Assembly: GCA_903960645.1 (NCBI GenBank)
Contig: CAJCBN010000235.1
Span: 1 to 14,562 of the forward strand
Reading direction: 5' to 3'
Source: an uncultured Actinomycetes bacterium
GTDB taxonomy: Bacteria > Actinomycetota > Thermoleophilia > Gaiellales > F1-60-MAGs149
Length of the DNA: 14,562 nucleotides
In this document: positions 5,246-12,182 of the stretch, one piece after another
Layout: the number at the start of each line of letters is the position of its first letter
How positions within the stretch are numbered: the first letter of the stretch is position 1
Translations under genes and position numbers: made by a program
Notes under the pieces: model-generated
What the model was told of the DNA's origin: nothing
Seen by the model: only the letters and a program-made list of their open reading frames with translations
Databases searched by the model: none

Positions 5246-8149
5246 CTAGTCGCCGGCGACCAGATCCGCGATCGGCGGGCAGACGCAGACGAGATTGCGA
5301 TCGCCGTACGGCTGGTCGATGCGGCGTACCGGCGGCCAGTACTTCTCCGGCCCCATCGTGGCCATCGGGTAGACGGCGTGCTCGCGCGAGTACGGATGCC
5401 CCCACTCCCCCGTCAGCATGGTCGCCGTATGCGGCGCGTTGACCAGCGGGTTGTCGTCGGCCGGCCACTCGCCCGCCGCCACGCGGTCGATCTCGTCCTT
5501 GATCGCGATCATCGCGAAGCAGAAGCGGTCCAGCTCGCCGCGATCCTCGGACTCGGTCGGCTCGATCATGAACGTGCCCGCCACGGGGAACGACATCGTC
5601 GGGGCGTGGAAGCCGTAGTCGATCAGCCGCTTGGCGACGTCCTCGACGGTGACGCCGGTCTCCTTGGTGATGTCGCGCAGGTCGATGATGCACTCGTGGG
5701 CGACGAGGTCGTTTTGCCCCGTGTAGAGGACCGGGAAGTACCCGGCCAGACGCTTGGCCATGTAGTTGGCGTTGAGCACGGCGACCTGCGTCGCCTGCTT
5801 GAGGCCGTCGGGACCCATCAGGCGGATGTACGCCCACGAGATCGGCAGGATGCTGGCCGAGCCCCACGGTGCCCCGGCGATCGGACCCGGTCCCGTGGAC
5901 GGACCAGCCGCAGGCTGCAGCGGATGGTTCGGCAGGAACGGGCGCAGATGCGCGCGCACCGCGACCGGGCCCACACCGGGACCGCCGCCGCCGTGTGGGA
6001 TGCAGAACGTCTTGTGCAGGTTGAGATGCGAGACGTCGGCGCCGAACTTACCCGGCTGGGCAACGCCCACGAGCGCGTTCATGTTGGCCCCGTCGACGTA
6101 GACCTGGCCGCCGGCGTCGTGCACGAGTCCACAGATCTCGCCGACTGCCTCCTCGTACACGCCGTGCGTGGACGGGTACGTGATCATCAGCGCCGCGAGC
6201 CGGTCGCCGTGCTCCGCGATCTTCGCCTTGAGATCGTCGAGGTCGACGTCGCCGCGCTCGTCGCAGGCCACGACAACCACGCGCATCCCGGCCATCACGG
6301 CGCTGGCGGCGTTCGTGCCGTGCGCCGAGATGGGGATCAGGCAGACGTCACGCTCGGTGTCACCACGGCTGCGGTGATAGGCGCGGATCGCGAGGAGACC
6401 GGCGAACTCGCCCTGCGAGCCGGCGTTCGGCTGCAGCGAGACGGCGTCGTAGCCCGTAATCGCCACCAGCCACCGCTCCAGCTCGTTGATCAGGAGCAGG
6501 TAGCCGTCGGTCTGATCGAGCGGCGCGAACGGATGGATCGAGGCGAACTCCGGCCACGTCACAGCCTGCATCTCGGTCGTCGCATTGAGCTTCATCGTGC
6601 AGGAGCCGAGCGGGATCATCGAGCGGTTGAGCGCGATGTCCTTGCCCGATAGGCGCCGCAGGTAGCGGAGCATCTGCGTCTCCGAGCGGTGCTCGTGGAA
6701 GACCGGGTGCTGCAGGATCGTCTCGGTGCGCAGGAGGCCCTGCGGCAGGGCGTCGGGCGTCTCCTCGTCCAGCGCGTCGACGTCACCCTCGCAGCGGAAG
6801 ACCTCCCACAGCGCCTCGACGTGGTGGCGCTCCGTGACCTCGTCGAATGAGATGCCGACGACATCGCGGTCGACACGGCGCAGGTTGATGCCAAACTGGC
6901 GGGCCTGCGCAATGACGATGTCCGCGTGGTGCGGGACGCGCACCTGGATCGTGTCGAAGAAGGTGTCGTGCAGCACGTTGAGGCCGCCGCGGCGGAGGCC
7001 CGCGGCGAAGATCACGGCGAGGCGATGGACGCGCTCGGCGATCGCCCGCAGCCCCTCGGGACCGTGGTAGACGGCGTACATGCTGGCGAGCACGGCGAGC
7101 AACACCTGCGCGGTGCAGATGTTCGAGGTCGCCTTGTCCCGGCGGATGTGCTGCTCTCGCGTCTGCAGCGCGAGGCGCAGGGCAGGCGCACCGTCGGCGT
7201 CAATCGAGACACCGACGAGCCGGCCCGGCATCATCCGCTCGAGCCCGTCGCGAACGGCCATGTAGGCGGCGTGCGGACCGCCGAAACCGATCGGCACGCC
7301 AAAGCGCTGCATCGAGCCGACGCAGATGTCGGCGCCCATCGACCCGGGCGAGGCGAGCAGGACGAGCGCGAGCGGGTCGGCCGCGACCACGGCGAGCGCG
7401 TCGCGCGCGTGAAGCTGCTCGATCGTCTGCCGCCAGTCGCGGATGCGGCCGTCGGCGCCCGGGTGCTGCAGCAGCGCGCCGACGATCTCGCCGTCGGGCA
7501 GCCCCGCCTCGAGGTCGGCGACGACGATCTCGATGCCGAGCGGCTCGGCTCGCGTCTGGATGACGGCGATCGTCTGCGGCAGCGCGTCCTCGTCGATCAG
7601 GAAGATCCCCGTGTCCTGCTTGGCGTGGCGGAAGCACAGCGTCATCGCCTCGGCCGCGGCCGTGGACTCGTCGAGCAGCGACGCATTGGCGCGCGGCAGG
7701 CCCGTGAGGTCGGCGACGACGGTCTGGTAGTTGAGCAGCGCCTCGAGGCGCCCCTGCGAGATCTCCGGCTGATACGGCGTGTAGGCCGTGTACCAGGCCG
7801 GGTTCTCGAACACCTTGCGGAGCACGACCTGAGGCGTGTGCGTGCCGTGGTAGCCGAGGCCGATCATCTGCGTCATGACGCGATTGCGCTCGCCGATCTC
7901 GCGCAGCTCGTCGAGCACCTCGATCTCGGTGGCGGCCGGCGGCACGTCGATCGCCTCGCGCATGCGGATCGCCTGCGGCACGGCCGCGGCCTCCAACGCG
8001 TCGAGGGAGTCGTAGCCGAGCTCTGCCAGCATCGCGAGCTGGTCCTGCTCGCGCGGCCCGATGTGCCGGGTCGAGAATGGCGCGGCCTGCTCCAGCTCGA
8101 GAAGGGACGGCCGCTGAGCGGTCGTCGAGGCATTCGTGTTCGCAGTCAT
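5246..8149 (-). CDS. gcvP: Glycine dehydrogenase (decarboxylating), P protein of the glycine cleavage system
   Basis: A 967-residue single-chain P protein, the usual length for the homodimeric form, with both halves present. Near the N terminus is FSTRHIGPRE, the family signature. The first half ends near GSCTMKLNAT, and the second half carries the PLP lysine in NLHKTFCIPHGGGGPG (Lys713 by this numbering). The C terminus has PYGDRNLVCVCPP. The enzyme decarboxylates glycine and passes the aminomethyl group to the lipoyl H protein. The frame is open to GTG 8188, but the ATG at 8147-8149 is preferred: AAAGG (8158-8162) lies eight bases upstream, and the -10 box at 8191 would put the transcript start after the GTG. 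The ATG at 8155 is less likely (RBS too close). gcvT and gcvH are not in the window, so it is a stand-alone unit. Confidence 0.95.
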   Translation of the reverse strand: MTANTNASTTAQRPSLLELEQAAPFSTRHIGPREQDQLAMLAELGYDSLDALEAAAVPQAIRMREAIDVPPAATEIEVLDELREIGERNRVMTQMIGLGYHGTHTPQVVLRKVFENPAWYTAYTPYQPEISQGRLEALLNYQTVVADLTGLPRANASLLDESTAAAEAMTLCFRHAKQDTGIFLIDEDALPQTIAVIQTRAEPLGIEIVVADLEAGLPDGEIVGALLQHPGADGRIRDWRQTIEQLHARDALAVVAADPLALVLLASPGSMGADICVGSMQRFGVPIGFGGPHAAYMAVRDGLERMMPGRLVGVSIDADGAPALRLALQTREQHIRRDKATSNICTAQVLLAVLASMYAVYHGPEGLRAIAERVHRLAVIFAAGLRRGGLNVLHDTFFDTIQVRVPHHADIVIAQARQFGINLRRVDRDVVGISFDEVTERHHVEALWEVFRCEGDVDALDEETPDALPQGLLRTETILQHPVFHEHRSETQMLRYLRRLSGKDIALNRSMIPLGSCTMKLNATTEMQAVTWPEFASIHPFAPLDQTDGYLLLINELERWLVAITGYDAVSLQPNAGSQGEFAGLLAIRAYHRSRGDTERDVCLIPISAHGTNAASAVMAGMRVVVVACDERGDVDLDDLKAKIAEHGDRLAALMITYPSTHGVYEEAVGEICGLVHDAGGQVYVDGANMNALVGVAQPGKFGADVSHLNLHKTFCIPHGGGGPGVGPVAVRAHLRPFLPNHPLQPAAGPSTGPGPIAGAPWGSASILPISWAYIRLMGPDGLKQATQVAVLNANYMAKRLAGYFPVLYTGQNDLVAHECIIDLRDITKETGVTVEDVAKRLIDYGFHAPTMSFPVAGTFMIEPTESEDRGELDRFCFAMIAIKDEIDRVAAGEWPADDNPLVNAPHTATMLTGEWGHPYSREHAVYPMATMGPEKYWPPVRRIDQPYGDRNLVCVCPPIADLVAGD

Positions 8150-8190
8150 CTGCATGGCCTTTCGCGTACGCGACCGTGGCGGTCGCACTC

Positions 8191-8196
8191 ACCCTA
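8191..8196 (-). promoter_or_regulatory. -10 box of the gcvP promoter
   Basis: TAGGGT on the minus strand, about 41 bases before the preferred ATG. This predicts a leader of roughly 35 nt that contains AAAGG. The leader is too short for a glycine riboswitch, and I see no riboswitch-like folding in 8150-8190. Confidence 0.45.
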
Positions 8197-8274
8197 GAAA
8201 TATCCCCGTGCGTCCCGACCGGAACCCTACCGCGACCCCTGCCGGATATGCCACTCGCGCCGTCGGATCTGGGT

Positions 8275-8280
8275 TATGCT
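8275..8280 (+). promoter_or_regulatory. -10 box of the tRNA-Asp promoter
   Basis: TATGCT ends 12 bases before the first base of the tRNA, giving a short 5' leader to be removed by RNase P. No good -35 is seen at the expected distance. Confidence 0.45.
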
Positions 8281-8292
8281 CTGCCCTCGACT

Positions 8293-8404
<112 letters not shown>

Positions 8405-8447
8405 CGGGGTCGGTCGAGTCCCGGGCGAGCTGCCGGAGGCAGCCGAC

Positions 8448-8453
8448 TAGGGC
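8448..8453 (+). promoter_or_regulatory. -10 box before the methyltransferase stub
   Basis: TAGGGC followed by seven bases and the ATG at 8461. The same CGACTAGGGC plus 7 nt plus ATG arrangement precedes the second methyltransferase fragment (TAGGGC at 10533-10538), so the box is conserved while the seven spacer bases are not. This supports a real leaderless promoter. Confidence 0.4.
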
Positions 8454-8460
8454 TCGTCCT

Positions 8461-8664
8461 ATGACCAGCTTCTCCGCCACCCTCGCCTTCGGCAGCATCT
8501 TCCTCGACGGCGGCTTCGCCACCGAACTCGAGTCGCAGGGGCACGACCTCCACGACAGCCTGTGGTCCGCCCGCCTCCTCCGCGATGACCCCGACGCGAT
8601 CGTCGCAGCGCACCGCGCGTACATCGACGCCGGCGCCGACGTAGAGATCACCTCGAGAAGCTGA
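8461..8664 (+). pseudogene. mmuM: Homocysteine S-methyltransferase, N-terminal fragment
   Basis: The ATG at 8461 gives 67 residues: FLDGGFATELESQGHDL, then SLWSARLLRDDPDAIVAAHRAYIDAGADV. This is the start of the barrel of the MmuM-type homocysteine S-methyltransferase, which normally runs to about 300 residues and moves a methyl group from S-methylmethionine (or a similar donor) to homocysteine. The family pattern breaks off after ADVEITS, and a TGA follows at 8662-8664. The zinc-binding cysteines, which lie in the missing part, are absent, so the product cannot be active. The break is next to the Rieske gene. A leaderless-type promoter precedes it and the tRNA terminator lies 60 bp upstream. 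It is the counterpart of the C-terminal fragment at 10546 but not simply its other half, because both copies keep the same first codons. Confidence 0.8.
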
Positions 8665-8721
8665 CGATCACATGAACGAGCAGATCGACAGTGACAGCGC
8701 TGATGGTGTGGCCGCCGCCGA

Positions 8722-9828
8722 TCAGACCCCGATCAGCTTGCGCAACTCCTGCCAGACGATGTGGTGGAAGTGCGAGATCGACGACTCGGAGCTCGCCATC
8801 AGACGTCCGTAGGGCACGGCACGTGACGTCATGTTCTGCTGCTGGGCGGCCACGACGCCGTAGTCCTCGCGCATCGTCGCGAGGTACATCTCGTTCCACT
8901 CGTCGGCGATCTTGCGGTCGATCGTCGGGTCCTCGAGCACGTCCCAGTCGATCGTGCACGACTCCGGCGTGACGGGCCGCACCTTCATCCACGATGCACG
9001 GATCTCATCAACCTCGATGAACGTGCCCGGCCAGATGTAGATGAAGCGGTAGTTGCCCGACGTGTCGGCGAAGACATTCTCCTTCTGGTTCGACGCCGTC
9101 GTCTGGCCGCTGAGGCGCTCCTCGTTGACGTACGTGTACTGCTCATACGTCACGTCGAAGGCGTCGCCGAAGCCCTCATGCACCGTGGGGCAGTGGTAGC
9201 ACTCGCTGTTGTTCTCGACGAAGATCTTCCAGTTCGCCGGGACCTCGTACTTCTCGCGCGGGCGCGGGACGGAGTACTGGTTTACATCGATGCGCCAGTC
9301 CGCGATCAGGCCGGGCAGGGCAGGATGCTCTTCCGCGAGCGACGGCGCGTTCGGGTTCGTGTGACCCCAGACGTACCCGCCGAGCACCTCGATCGAGATC
9401 GGCAGCAGGCCGAACTCGCTGCGATCGAAGCCCAGCTCGTGCTCGGCGCGCGGTGCAGCGCGCAGCGTGCCGTCGAGGTCATACGTCCACGCGTGATAGC
9501 GGCACTGGAGTGTCTTGCGGTTGCCGTCGCACTCCGCGACGGGGAAGGCACGATGCCGGCAGACGTTGATGAAGCCACGCAGTTCGCCGTCCTCACCACG
9601 GACGATCACGACCGGGACGTCGCCGATCTCGCCGACCGCGTGGTCGCCCGGATTCATCACGCGCTGCTCGAAGCAGACGATTTGCCAGGTCTGACGAAAC
9701 ACGTCCTCGACCTCGATGCGGTGGATCTCGGGATCGGTGTACCACGCGGCGGGGAATGTCATGCCGGCGGCCAGCGCCTGATCGATCGCGTCCGCATCGA
9801 TGTCGAGATGGTCGAGTGTGCGCTCCAT
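8722..9828 (-). CDS. Rieske non-haem iron oxygenase, alpha subunit (choline/betaine/stachydrine demethylase-like)
   Basis: A 368-residue oxygenase with both expected iron sites. The Rieske [2Fe-2S] cluster is bound by C90-x-H92 and C109-x2-H112. The catalytic mononuclear iron site is in ENNSECYHCPTVHEGF, with H212 and H217 and the bridging acid E209. ANWKIFVENNSECYHC is typical of the branch that includes choline monooxygenase, glycine betaine demethylase GbcA and stachydrine demethylase, which hydroxylate an N-methyl group and release formaldehyde. The substrate cannot be read off. A ferredoxin reductase partner is not encoded nearby. The ATG at 9828 is chosen because AGGAG lies six bases upstream; the 44-codon extension runs through the operator region. 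It is divergent from a BetI-like regulator that probably controls it. Confidence 0.9.
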   Translation of the reverse strand: MERTLDHLDIDADAIDQALAAGMTFPAAWYTDPEIHRIEVEDVFRQTWQIVCFEQRVMNPGDHAVGEIGDVPVVIVRGEDGELRGFINVCRHRAFPVAECDGNRKTLQCRYHAWTYDLDGTLRAAPRAEHELGFDRSEFGLLPISIEVLGGYVWGHTNPNAPSLAEEHPALPGLIADWRIDVNQYSVPRPREKYEVPANWKIFVENNSECYHCPTVHEGFGDAFDVTYEQYTYVNEERLSGQTTASNQKENVFADTSGNYRFIYIWPGTFIEVDEIRASWMKVRPVTPESCTIDWDVLEDPTIDRKIADEWNEMYLATMREDYGVVAAQQQNMTSRAVPYGRLMASSESSISHFHHIVWQELRKLIGV

Positions 9829-9848
9829 GTCCTGCTCCTGAATCCGCG

Positions 9849-9860
9849 GGGCACGTGCCC
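9849..9860. promoter_or_regulatory. Perfect 12-bp palindrome GGGCACGTGCCC
   Basis: It lies 20 bases upstream of the Rieske ATG, within its predicted 5' leader and beside the promoter. It could be an operator for the divergent TetR-like protein or for another dimeric regulator. Confidence 0.4.
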
Positions 9861-9867
9861 GTCTGAT

Positions 9868-9891
9868 ATTCCAAGTATATTTTATTGGAAT
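9868..9891. promoter_or_regulatory. AT-rich divergent promoter with ATTCCAA-N10-TTGGAAT inverted repeat
   Basis: In a GC-rich window the stretch 9865-9892 is strikingly AT-rich. ATTCCAA (9868-9874) and TTGGAAT (9885-9891) form an exact 7-bp inverted repeat, centre to centre 17 bp, typical of a TetR operator. It overlaps TATACT on the minus strand (9874-9879), a near-consensus -10 for the oxygenase, and TATATT/TATTTT on the plus strand for the regulator. A repressor bound here would block both genes. Confidence 0.6.
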
Positions 9892-9911
9892 TCGATCGAC
9901 AAGGACCTTCG

Positions 9912-10535
9912 ATGGCCCGTCCCCGCGGCACCGACGCATCTGGCACAACCACCCGCACACGGATTCTCGCCGCCGCGATGCGGCAGATCGCGGAACGCGG
10001 GTACGGCGGCATGCGACTTGCGGACGTGGCCGTCGATGCAGGAGTCTCCCTCGGTCTGGTGCAGCACTACTTCGGTACGCGCACCGGTCTTCTGCAGGCG
10101 GCTTTCGAGACGGGCACCGAGGTCAATCTGCGCCGCGCGCGCGAGATCGCGCACGGTCCCGGCACGCCGAGCGAGCGACTGACTGGCCTGATCCGCTGGG
10201 GCTGCGCCGACATCGACGCGGCCGACGGCTCGTGGGAGTTCTGGTTCGAGTTCTGGCTCGCCGCCCTGCGCGAGCCCGAGCTCTCGCTGCGCAATCGTGC
10301 GGGCGACCAGGGCTGGCAGGGTGCCTTCCGCACCGTGCTCAGTGACGGTATCGCCGACGGCTCGTTCGCTCCCGACGGCACGCCCGAGCAGGTCGCCACC
10401 AAGCTCGTCACGCTGCTCGATGGCACGATGCTTCGCCGCATGCTCGGCTCGCAAGGCGCCGACGACGACCTCGACTGGGCCGTCGCACAGTTCGTACGGC
10501 CAGCCGTCATGTCCCTCCCGCCCCGGGGCGACTAG
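9912..10535 (+). CDS. TetR-family transcriptional regulator, BetI-like
   Basis: A 207-residue protein. The N-terminal helix-turn-helix lies at about residues 34-55 (MRLADVAVDAGVSLGLVQHYFG) after the helix TRILAAAMRQIAERGYGG. The C-terminal ligand domain has WEFWFEFWLAALREPELS, close to the pattern in BetI-type repressors, which sense choline or related quaternary amines; that ligand is an inference from resemblance. The ATG at 9912 is preferred over the in-frame ATG at 9885 because AAGGA sits seven bases before it and the upstream codons lie in the promoter. The gene diverges from the Rieske oxygenase across an 83-bp region with an inverted repeat, the usual arrangement for autoregulation plus control of the neighbour. 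Its TAG stop is also the first three bases of the -10 box of the next fragment. Confidence 0.88.
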   Translation: MARPRGTDASGTTTRTRILAAAMRQIAERGYGGMRLADVAVDAGVSLGLVQHYFGTRTGLLQAAFETGTEVNLRRAREIAHGPGTPSERLTGLIRWGCADIDAADGSWEFWFEFWLAALREPELSLRNRAGDQGWQGAFRTVLSDGIADGSFAPDGTPEQVATKLVTLLDGTMLRRMLGSQGADDDLDWAVAQFVRPAVMSLPPRGD

Positions 10536-10545
10536 GGCGCTCGGC

Positions 10546-10674
10546 ATGACCAGCTTCTCCGCTGACCTCCTCGACCGCTGGCAGGCGGCTGGCGCCAGCG
10601 CGATCGGTGGTTGCTGCGGCATCGGGCCCGACTCGATCAGCGACATCGCCGCCTGGCGGGCCGAGCGCGCCTGA
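10546..10674 (+). pseudogene. mmuM: Homocysteine S-methyltransferase, C-terminal fragment with the native start codons
   Basis: The 42-residue frame begins MTSFSADLL, matching the first residues of the N-terminal fragment at 8461 (17 identical bases), and then jumps to DRWQAAGASAIGGCCGIGPDSI. That is the C-terminal zinc-site motif of homocysteine S-methyltransferases: the adjacent Cys-Cys pair binds zinc together with an upstream Cys. About 230-250 residues of the barrel are missing, so it reads as an in-frame internal deletion of a second mmuM copy. It cannot be catalytic alone. It keeps the CGACTAGGGC promoter block and is separated from the regulator stop by 10 bp. Whether it arose by slippage or by recombination with the first copy cannot be told from one sequence. 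Confidence 0.75.
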
Positions 10675-10687
10675 CGGAGATGCGCGC

Positions 10688-10778
10688 CTACCGGGTCGCG
10701 AAACCGGCCTCGCGCAGGATCCGCTGGACGTGGGCGCTGCCGCGCTGGAAGGAGGCCGCCTCGAGCTCGATCACGCGG
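10688..10778 (-). pseudogene. C-terminal remnant of a sugar-phosphate isomerase paralogue
   Basis: Read on the minus strand, the sequence encodes RVIELEAASFQRGSAHVQR and ends in TAG at 10688-10690. It aligns with RVIELEAASYQRASAKVNA at the C terminus of the intact isomerase gene at 11238. The DNA agrees over 45 bases (10734-10778 against 11284-11328) at 42 positions, 28 of them in one identical run; the last dozen residues differ, so it is a paralogue rather than a fresh copy. Everything upstream of Arg-Val-Ile is gone and has been replaced by the tRNA-Asp fragment, joined where both share GC-rich microhomology. Confidence 0.75.
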
Positions 10779-10859
10779 CCTGTCGCGCCGGAGGCCGCGG
10801 GTTCACGTCCCGTCGTTCCCGTCACGCGAAGGGACCCGCAAGGGTCCCTTCGCCATTTC
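10776..10859. repeat. Direct repeat copy 2 (tRNA-Asp 3' fragment plus terminator), att-like
   Basis: This copy matches 8321-8404 at 82 of 84 positions but has no 5' half, so it is not a tRNA gene. One mismatch, C10806 in the T loop, would harm a real tRNA. It retains the 12-bp terminator hairpin at 10826-10853. Its last bases overlap the TGA of the GFA gene (10858-10860), so the hairpin probably now terminates the minus-strand operon. Confidence 0.8.
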
Positions 10860-11241
10860 ACGGGTCAGTGAACCCGGCGGCGGGCAGCCAACGCGGCAAC
10901 GACTCGGGGAAGCTGACACCCTCGGGTTGATGCGCGTCCAGGTCGTCGAGACAGGCGAGGACCACGGAGGCGATGTCGGAGCCCTCATCGAAGACGCAGA
11001 GCGCACTGCCGCAGCGCGCGCAGTGCCCGCGTCGCTGGCCGGGGGCAGGTTCAAACCACGTCGGCTCACCCGCTGCGAAGCGCAGGTCCGACGTGCGCAC
11101 ATCGACCCAGGCGACAACGGGCGAGCCCGCCCACTGGCGACAGCGCCGGCACGCGCACCAGTGCGCGTCCGTCAGCGGACCGTTGATCTCGAGACGAACG
11201 TCGCCGCAGAGGCAGCCGCCGGTGGCGACCTCGCTACTCAT
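10858..11241 (-). CDS. GFA-domain zinc-binding protein (glutathione-dependent formaldehyde-activating family)
   Basis: A 127-residue single GFA/CENP-V domain. The metal cysteines are in the family order: G-C10-L-C12-G, then C29-A-C31-x2-C34, then C74-x2-C77-G, two zinc sites. The founding member binds the glutathione-formaldehyde adduct, but the domain is widespread and mostly uncharacterised. Most actinobacteria make mycothiol instead of glutathione, so the original reaction should not be assumed here. The ATG at 11239-11241 overlaps the stop of the isomerase gene by four bases (ATGA), so it is the third gene of a coupled operon and the much longer open frame upstream is not used. The stop lies at the edge of the tRNA-derived repeat, whose hairpin would end the transcript. 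Confidence 0.85.
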   Translation of the reverse strand: MSSEVATGGCLCGDVRLEINGPLTDAHWCACRRCRQWAGSPVVAWVDVRTSDLRFAAGEPTWFEPAPGQRRGHCARCGSALCVFDEGSDIASVVLACLDDLDAHQPEGVSFPESLPRWLPAAGFTDP

Positions 11242-12182
11242 GCGCGACCCTCCGTGAGCTCGGCGAGTATCGCGTTCACCTTCGCGCTGGCGCGCTGATA
11301 GGAGGCCGCCTCGAGCTCGATCACGCGGGCCGGGTCGCGCTCGACCTCGCCCATCACGTCGGGCAAGAAGAACGCCGGATCCTGCGGGTCCTCGTGCGGC
11401 GCGAAGATCGGTCCGCTCTCCTCGCGCGGCAGCCCGTCCTCCCGCGGCTGGAACGGGCAGGTGTAGCTCCACACGTTCTCGAAGGCGATGCGCGTCATAC
11501 CGGCCTCCAGCAGACGGCGCGTGATCTCGGCGATCGGCAGCACCCCCTCGCCCGTCGGCACACCGCAGACCATGCCGTGCATCACCACGTGGTCCTTCAT
11601 GTGCGCCTTGCGCGTCCACGGCAGCATTGCCTCGAGCGCATCGAGCGGATCCTCACCCAGCATCATCGAGTTGCCGTAGTCGTACAGCGCGAGCACGGAC
11701 GGGTGGTCGACCGCCTCGAGGATGCGCGCCACCTCGACGCCGGTGAACTCCTCGTGGTTCTCGAGCAGGACCGGCACACCGCGATCCGCTGCGACCGGCC
11801 CGATCTCGACCAGGTCGCGGATCGTCGCATCGAGCACCTGCGCGCGCGGACCCTCGTGCTTCGTGTACGTGCGCAGATGCTTCGCACCCAGCGCGACGGC
11901 GAGGTCGAGTAGCTTCGTTAGGTGCCGCGGGTTCGTCGAGCTCGTCTCGATGTCGCAGTCGAGCCCGCGCTCGCGCAGCGCCTCAGCCACGAGGCGGATG
12001 TGCTCGGGAGTGTCGCCGCCGAGGAAGCGGTAGTGCGGCCCGTTGATGTTCAGGCCGATACCGCTGTTGCCGTCGGCGACCGCGCGGTCGAGCAGGTCGA
12101 AGATCGTGAAATCCGGGTCGTGCAGCAGCCGGAACCGGAACGACCAGGTGTGGACGAAGAAATCGATCGGAGGAAGCGTCAT
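11238..12182 (-). CDS. Sugar-phosphate isomerase/epimerase-like TIM barrel (xylose isomerase-like)
   Basis: A 314-residue protein of the AP endonuclease 2/xylose isomerase-like superfamily. The metal-binding residues fall where the barrel expects them: E141 in VLLENHEE, D168 in YDYGNS, H194 in KAHMKDH, E235 in IAFENVW. These enzymes use a divalent metal to move a proton next to a carbonyl, isomerising or epimerising a sugar or hydroxy acid; some are dehydratases. The substrate is unknown. The last 75 residues (YTCPFQPREDG onward, rich in Pro and Asp) go beyond the core barrel. ATG at 12182 overlaps the phosphotransferase stop by four bases and the TGA overlaps the GFA ATG by four, so all three are translationally coupled. 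A C-terminal remnant of a paralogue lies 460 bp downstream. Confidence 0.82.
   Translation of the reverse strand: MTLPPIDFFVHTWSFRFRLLHDPDFTIFDLLDRAVADGNSGIGLNINGPHYRFLGGDTPEHIRLVAEALRERGLDCDIETSSTNPRHLTKLLDLAVALGAKHLRTYTKHEGPRAQVLDATIRDLVEIGPVAADRGVPVLLENHEEFTGVEVARILEAVDHPSVLALYDYGNSMMLGEDPLDALEAMLPWTRKAHMKDHVVMHGMVCGVPTGEGVLPIAEITRRLLEAGMTRIAFENVWSYTCPFQPREDGLPREESGPIFAPHEDPQDPAFFLPDVMGEVERDPARVIELEAASYQRASAKVNAILAELTEGRA

Larger units (their letters stand above)
8405..10775. mobile_element. Putative remnant island between tRNA-Asp repeats
   Basis: The 2.4-kb segment between the two tRNA-Asp repeats holds two methyltransferase fragments, an isomerase fragment, a Rieske oxygenase gene and its TetR-like regulator. 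Broken genes at both edges and an att-like repeat suggest foreign insertion or repeated recombination here. No integrase, transposase or excisionase is present, so if it was a mobile island it has decayed or was carried by one elsewhere. An unequal recombination between tRNA copies is the main alternative. Confidence 0.35.

Noticed and set aside
8150..8190. Glycine riboswitch in front of gcvP
   Set aside because: The predicted leader is about 35 nt, far too short for a glycine aptamer, and no conserved core is visible.
5378..8197. Long plus-strand open frames opposite gcvP
   Set aside because: They are shadows of a high-GC gene, with Arg/His/Asp-rich nonsense composition and no recognisable motif.
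10776..10821. Second tRNA gene
   Set aside because: There is no acceptor 5' strand or D arm, and the T-loop position is changed (C10806). Only the 3' half and terminator are present.
11242..11619. Extension of the GFA frame upstream to 11619
   Set aside because: It lies inside the isomerase gene in another frame, and the ATGA overlap at 11238-11241 gives a natural coupled start.
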